Assembly: GCF_001039355.2 (NCBI RefSeq)
Contig: NW_019775382.1
Coordinates: 372,540 to 398,270, forward strand
Length of the DNA stretch: 25,731 bases
Direction: 5' to 3'
Source: Lingula anatina
Taxonomy: Eukaryota; Brachiopoda; Lingulata; Lingulida; Lingulidae
This document shows positions 21,345-25,731 of this stretch, in pieces. Under the pieces are notes generated by a model. The model did no database searches and was not told the DNA's origin. It was given only the letters and a program-made list of their open reading frames with translations. Made by a program: the position numbers and the translations under genes. The stretch's first letter is position 1; every line of letters begins with the position of its first letter.

Positions 21345-21934
21345 CTATTTAGTACAGACAACACAGGGCAGCTCTCTTCCATCCACATATGGTGGACAGG
21401 GAAGAGAACCACACTTAGCTTCAGCAGTGTAAAACAAGGCCCCATTTTTGTCCTCATGACCCCCAGCTACCACTTCTGGAGCTTCATCAAGGCAGACAAA
21501 CTCTGATCTCTGCTGTGTGTCATGATTTGATACCAGGTATCCATTGTACTCTGTTGTCCACCCAGCTGGACATGTCTTCTTGGCTGGTATCATCACATGA
21601 CTGGGGCGTGTTTGGGTGTAGCATACAGCACAGGGGGCATCATGGTGAACAAATCCCTGCAGATCTCCTGTATTGGATGTTGAGAATATGTTAGGCTTTA
21701 TAACCTGATATTCTACTCCATGTATGTAAGAACCTGAATCTTGTCCTCCATCTTGGTATTTCCCCCACTCTGGTGTCTGTGGCAAACACAGGTAATTACT
21801 GCCTCCTCCAGTTTTAGTATAGAAAGTTCCAGCAGATATCCCTGCAGATATGAAAATTAGTTATGACATCACTGACCTTGTCAATTATGAAATAAATATA
21901 AATGTATATACATATATACAAACAACCACTTTAA

Positions 21935-21984
<50 letters not shown>

Positions 21985-24900
21985 TAAAGTTGAATAGAAC
22001 TTCACTTATCAAAGAGATGCACTTTTTAATAGGCCCTTACCTTTGTACAAAAGCTTTGAATGTGGTGAGCAAGTTGTTCTACCCCAGCGTGTATAAACTG
22101 CCCCACCATGGCTGGTATTGGCTGGTAGACCTGAAAATGTACATTGAATCTAGAGCACCATTATGTATTAACCATCCCACAATGGTTTTGGTGGTAGACC
22201 TGGAAACATGTACACTAAAAATAGACATCAAGCATAATGTTGCACAGTAATCTTTCTCCATATCGCCAAAATTATGGTCTCTTATAAAGGCACACAAAGG
22301 ATAATTATATATATATACCGGTATATTATGATTTTGATTACGGCCATTCATCTGTCATTTTGTTTTAGGAATAATAATTCTTTCTATTAGATACGTTCAA
22401 CAAGAAGCAATCCATGCACTTAGAACATGATTTAAATCCTATTTTGTGTGACTTTAAGTGATTAGTTAAACTCTCATAAAATCTAAAAATAAAGTCAGTG
22501 TAGAGGAAAGAAGATTACATTCCCCATATAAAAAATCATCAAAATTAAAAAAAAAGTGCCTGATTTAGTTATAGCACCAGACAAACCTGTAGGTGGCACC
22601 CCTTTCTGAATTCCAATTTGTCCCAGCATTTGTTTGAGTGTATCCAGTGTTAGAGATCCTGGGTCCCCTTTAGGTCCAGGTGCATGGTCCCTTAGAAAAT
22701 TGAATAAGTATATTGACACTGTTATTACACAAAGGAATATATATTTATAGAATAATTAACCAATCATTGATATGAATTAAAAACCTGTTATCTTTGAGTT
22801 GAGTATTTGGAATTACATATCAAAATATTTCAGAAGTTTATCTCATGGAATGCTTAATATTTCTTATTACATGTGAATTTTCATGATATTTCTCAAGAAG
22901 TGGATACCATAGCTCATAGATTGCGTTATTGTCTAATTTTTAATTAAAACTAATATAAATATCCAATCATAATGTTGAATTACAAAACAATGAATATGTC
23001 ACAGGCCAGATCCCAATTGGGTCTTTTCATTGTTAAAACCATTATGAGCATGTTTATTGGCCAAGTAATTTACAGATGAGCTGCCAGTTTGTTTGCATGG
23101 CATGTGTAATTAAATTGTAGATCAAGGTATATCATATTAACTTATGTATACAGGTCTGGCAAATAAAATTTAGTTAAAAAACATGGGATGATGATGCTTT
23201 TATTTAAAGAAAAGGATTTGTATAGATAAAAACATATAGTAAAGGAATATTTTATTAAAGCTACTGATTTTAGGAAAAAGTCTGTCCATTAATATTTCAT
23301 ACAATTTTTAGAAAATCTTTGCACTTTCTTAAGAATATATGAGAAGTACAAAAGAAAAGCATAAATTGTCCGCCACCAAATAGTTAAAGGGATGATAACT
23401 CTTCGTTTGGCCAAAAAAAATGTATTTTCCTGGAGTAAACAACAATTTTCCCATACTTACCTATGGTTAGTGAATCCTTTTTTACATTCAAAGATAGTCC
23501 CTGGTTTTTTCTAAGAAGTTTTTTTTTGTTATGAGATTATAACAGAGTATAGCCATCAGTGGAGGTCATGTGGTCTAAAGACAAGCTCAGATATAAGAAT
23601 AATAGCTATAACTGCCGTTTTTGTAGTAAAACAGAGTATTTTATATTTCTATGAGTTGTTCACAATGTTTTTATTGTGAAATATAGATCTCATATGAAGA
23701 GTTATTATCCCTTTAAACTTTGTAATATTTGAAAGCAAATCTATTTAGTAATCAGGCACCTTGAAGGGGATCCAGATCCTGCATTTTTTCAAAATGTATT
23801 AGGTCCTAACAAAAGGGATTTTTTCAATGTCCCATACTCCCATAGGTTAAAATGTACACTAAGTGAAAGAAGTTGCTGAGGTCAATATTTTTTCACTTGA
23901 ATAAAATCCACTTTTCTGTTATTAAATGACCAGTATATTCTTGAGAAAATGGACATGTTTTCGTAAGATTTATATTAATGAAACATTGATAATATTTCTT
24001 GCCACGCCTTGAATTTCAGTTTTCAATTCAATTTATTTCTGTACTGGTACATAGATTATCATGACCTTGTACAATATGAAATACTAACGACAGTACAATT
24101 GGTGCTTTACCATTTCTCTAGTCGTTAATTGTTTTGCCTGTTTGTGAATGAAAAATATATGTCTTCATATAATGGACAGATGTCCTAGTTAAATTACTCA
24201 TAAAATATTCTAGCTAAGCGGTGTGATTATAAATTTACCAAAAAAAAATTAATTGGCACTATAAAATTAACATTCTTGTACTTAATGATTTAATCAATCT
24301 AAATACTTTTTCTTTAAACGTTTATGCCAAGCTGCAATTAGGATCTGACCTGCGACAAATATATAGCTATCAAACTAAGGTTTACCTGTATTCCATCTCT
24401 ACCATCTCTCCCGGGTAATCCCTGTGGTCCCTGAACACTGCTCCTTGAGGAGTTGACAACTGAAAAATAAATCTTAGTGATAATAATTCATATAGTTTTC
24501 TTTGGATAATAACTTTGTCTTTGTGGAATCAATTAATGTATGTCATAATGGCATGTCACCTACAGTTACCTTACCAGTTACAAGGCATCAGTCAACCATC
24601 ACAACTTGGGGTCAAACATAGCCCAGTGGTGACCTCACCCAAAATCAATAATTGTATGATACCAAGAAGTACAGGTAAATTGAAATATGAATTAGCATTT
24701 CATTTTGCATCTGATATTTTACTGTTACTACTAAGTGATTGTTCTTCATGGTTTTTGTCATATTTAAAAAGAAAGAAAAGGCATCATTTGATAAGACCTT
24801 ATTTGGTAGCAAAATGTTTTCTGCTTTAAGCCATAATATACAGAGCAGACCTACCGTTACCTTGTAGTGGTGACTGATATCCAAGGAGTCCAATGATTTG

Positions 24901-25350
24901 CTTGAGACTCTCTACTGTTAAACCTGGGTTCTGTGGAATAATTTAAGATATTTGTGATATAAAGTGGGGACGGTTTCACATTTTATCATTTTACACAAGT
25001 TGAATGATAAAATTCAATAACATATACATCAAAAATTATTTTTATGTGATGTTTACTTGTCGTCATTTCAAAACTGATTCCAATTTACAGGTTTATAAGT
25101 CAAATTTCCACAGCTTCATACTCTTGAAGCAATGGCTAAATATTATATAATTATTATAAAAACCATAATATGGCATACGATTTTATTTAAGAAAGAAAAG
25201 TTATTCTAAAAGTCATGTAGTTTGTTATAAATGAAGATGTATAGAGTAAAATTACCTGAATTCCATCTTTTCCATCTTTCCCATCCTTGCCATCCTTTCC
25301 ATCTTTCCCAGGGGGTCCCTGGGGTCCTTGCACACACCCTGAACTTGCCA
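21345..25350 (-). CDS. short-chain collagen C4-like protein, gene B (partial; frame broken in exon 6 unless exon 5 is skipped)
   Basis: Exons equivalent to A exons 3-8 are 25350-25256, 24930-24855, 24459-24386, 22690-22587, 22130-22041 and 21841-21345. Exons 1-2 lie beyond the window. Coding sequence is very close to gene A: the same Cys-GPQGPP-(GKD)5-GIQ block, hinge LTVESLKQIIGLLG, second collagen block one GKD triplet shorter, and a C-terminal domain with the same ten Cys and one extra codon (TGDLQGFVHHD against TGGQNFFNHD). All splice sites are kept. The oddity is a 4-bp insertion (GCAT on the + strand, about 22682-22685) at the start of exon 6. With exon 5 included the frame reads GPCTWT then stops; skipping exon 5 gives an open frame GDHAPGPKGDPG. 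It could be a young pseudogene, a gene with altered splicing, or an assembly error. Strong purifying-like similarity elsewhere favours recent function. Confidence 0.82.
21935..21983. repeat. ATT microsatellite in the last intron of gene B
   Basis: An uninterrupted ATT/TAT trinucleotide run. Gene A has a TA dinucleotide run (about 11788-11803) in the same intron instead. Confidence 0.9.
22997..24357. mobile_element. 1.36-kb inverted-repeat element in intron 5 of gene B
   Basis: The left end TGTCACAGGCCAGATCCCAATTG and the right end (complement) TGTCGCAGGTCAGATCCTAATTG match with a few substitutions. The equivalent intron of gene A is only 477 bp and lacks all of it, while flanking intron sequence aligns on both sides. 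AATA occurs on both sides and may be a short target duplication. No transposase frame is visible, so it is non-autonomous or decayed. A second element (23388-23712) is nested inside. Superfamily not assigned. Confidence 0.7.
23388..23712. mobile_element. 325-bp nested element flanked by TTAA
   Basis: The ends AGGGATGATAACTCTTCG and (complement) AGGGATAATAACTCTTCAT form inverted repeats, and TTAA stands on both sides (23384-23387 and 23713-23716). TTAA target sites are typical of piggyBac and Kolobok transposons. No coding frame, so it is a MITE, younger than its host element. Confidence 0.8.
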
Positions 25351-25731
25351 CTAAAACATAGGACACAGATGCTCAGTTTCAGCATGGGGATACATTCTTA
25401 TGTTATCTGTCACTTAAAATATTTTCATAGAAAGCAGGATTGTTCCACTGTGAGTGCTGTGCATTTTTTTTTTTTTTTTTTTGTAAACAATTTTTCTGAC
25501 ATTGAAGGAGATAGTTCACCCCAACTTAGGCTAGATTGATAACAGTCATGGTAAGAAGAAATAATTAAAATACATTCACTAGAAATTATATAAGCATCTG
25601 GGGTTTTATGCTTCCTCACATTTAAATTGGAACCATATCCCTTTAATCCTGCAGTATTTTCTCACCATGATTTATGACATTTATATTAGTATTGTTACAA
25701 TTTTATAGAAAAGTGTGCCAAAAGTCCATTA

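Overview
This window looks like nuclear DNA of an invertebrate animal, most likely a mollusc (a bivalve is my best guess). It is AT-rich, has GT-AG introns and microsatellites, carries a eukaryotic tRNA-Gly gene and many short inverted-repeat transposons, and its clearest genes encode spongin-type short-chain collagens ('short-chain collagen C4-like'), a family known from sponges, cnidarians and molluscs. Species assignment is inference. Two bases are ambiguous (N at 8136 and 13334), so this is draft sequence.

Left part (1-8293): mostly non-coding repeat DNA with a tandem repeat (1915-2330), a miniature transposon with an 8-bp target duplication (2411-2584), a tRNA-Gly(GCC) gene (3151-3221) and dispersed repeats. 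It holds one small two-exon gene on the + strand (5099-6173). That gene encodes a 73-residue secreted precursor whose mature part reads as a cysteine-free, strongly cationic amphipathic helix, i.e. an antimicrobial-peptide-like product of no family I recognise. A decayed copy of its promoter and first exon sits at 8007-8135.

Right part (8294-25731): a tandem array of short-chain collagen genes, all on the minus strand. From right to left: gene B (25350-21345, 5' exons beyond the window), relic D (20294-17461), gene A (16056-11218, complete, eight exons, 415 residues) and relic C (10418-8880). Flank similarity shows that the duplicated unit held one full gene plus one relic: 8294-8880 matches 16258-16935, and the region downstream of A matches that downstream of B. 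Gene A has signal peptide, coiled coil, cysteine, two short collagen blocks each followed by a helix-like hinge, and a ten-cysteine C-terminal domain. It should make a secreted extracellular-matrix homotrimer.

The A/B pair acts as a built-in empty-site control that dates transposon insertions. Gene A alone carries a LINE fragment and a small MITE in intron 6. Gene B alone carries a 1.36-kb inverted-repeat element with a nested TTAA-flanked element in intron 5, a MITE in its 3' flank, and another MITE inserted exactly at its stop codon, where the 5-bp target duplication re-created the stop. Gene B also has a 4-bp insertion in exon 6 that breaks the normal reading frame but would be read in frame if exon 5 were skipped.
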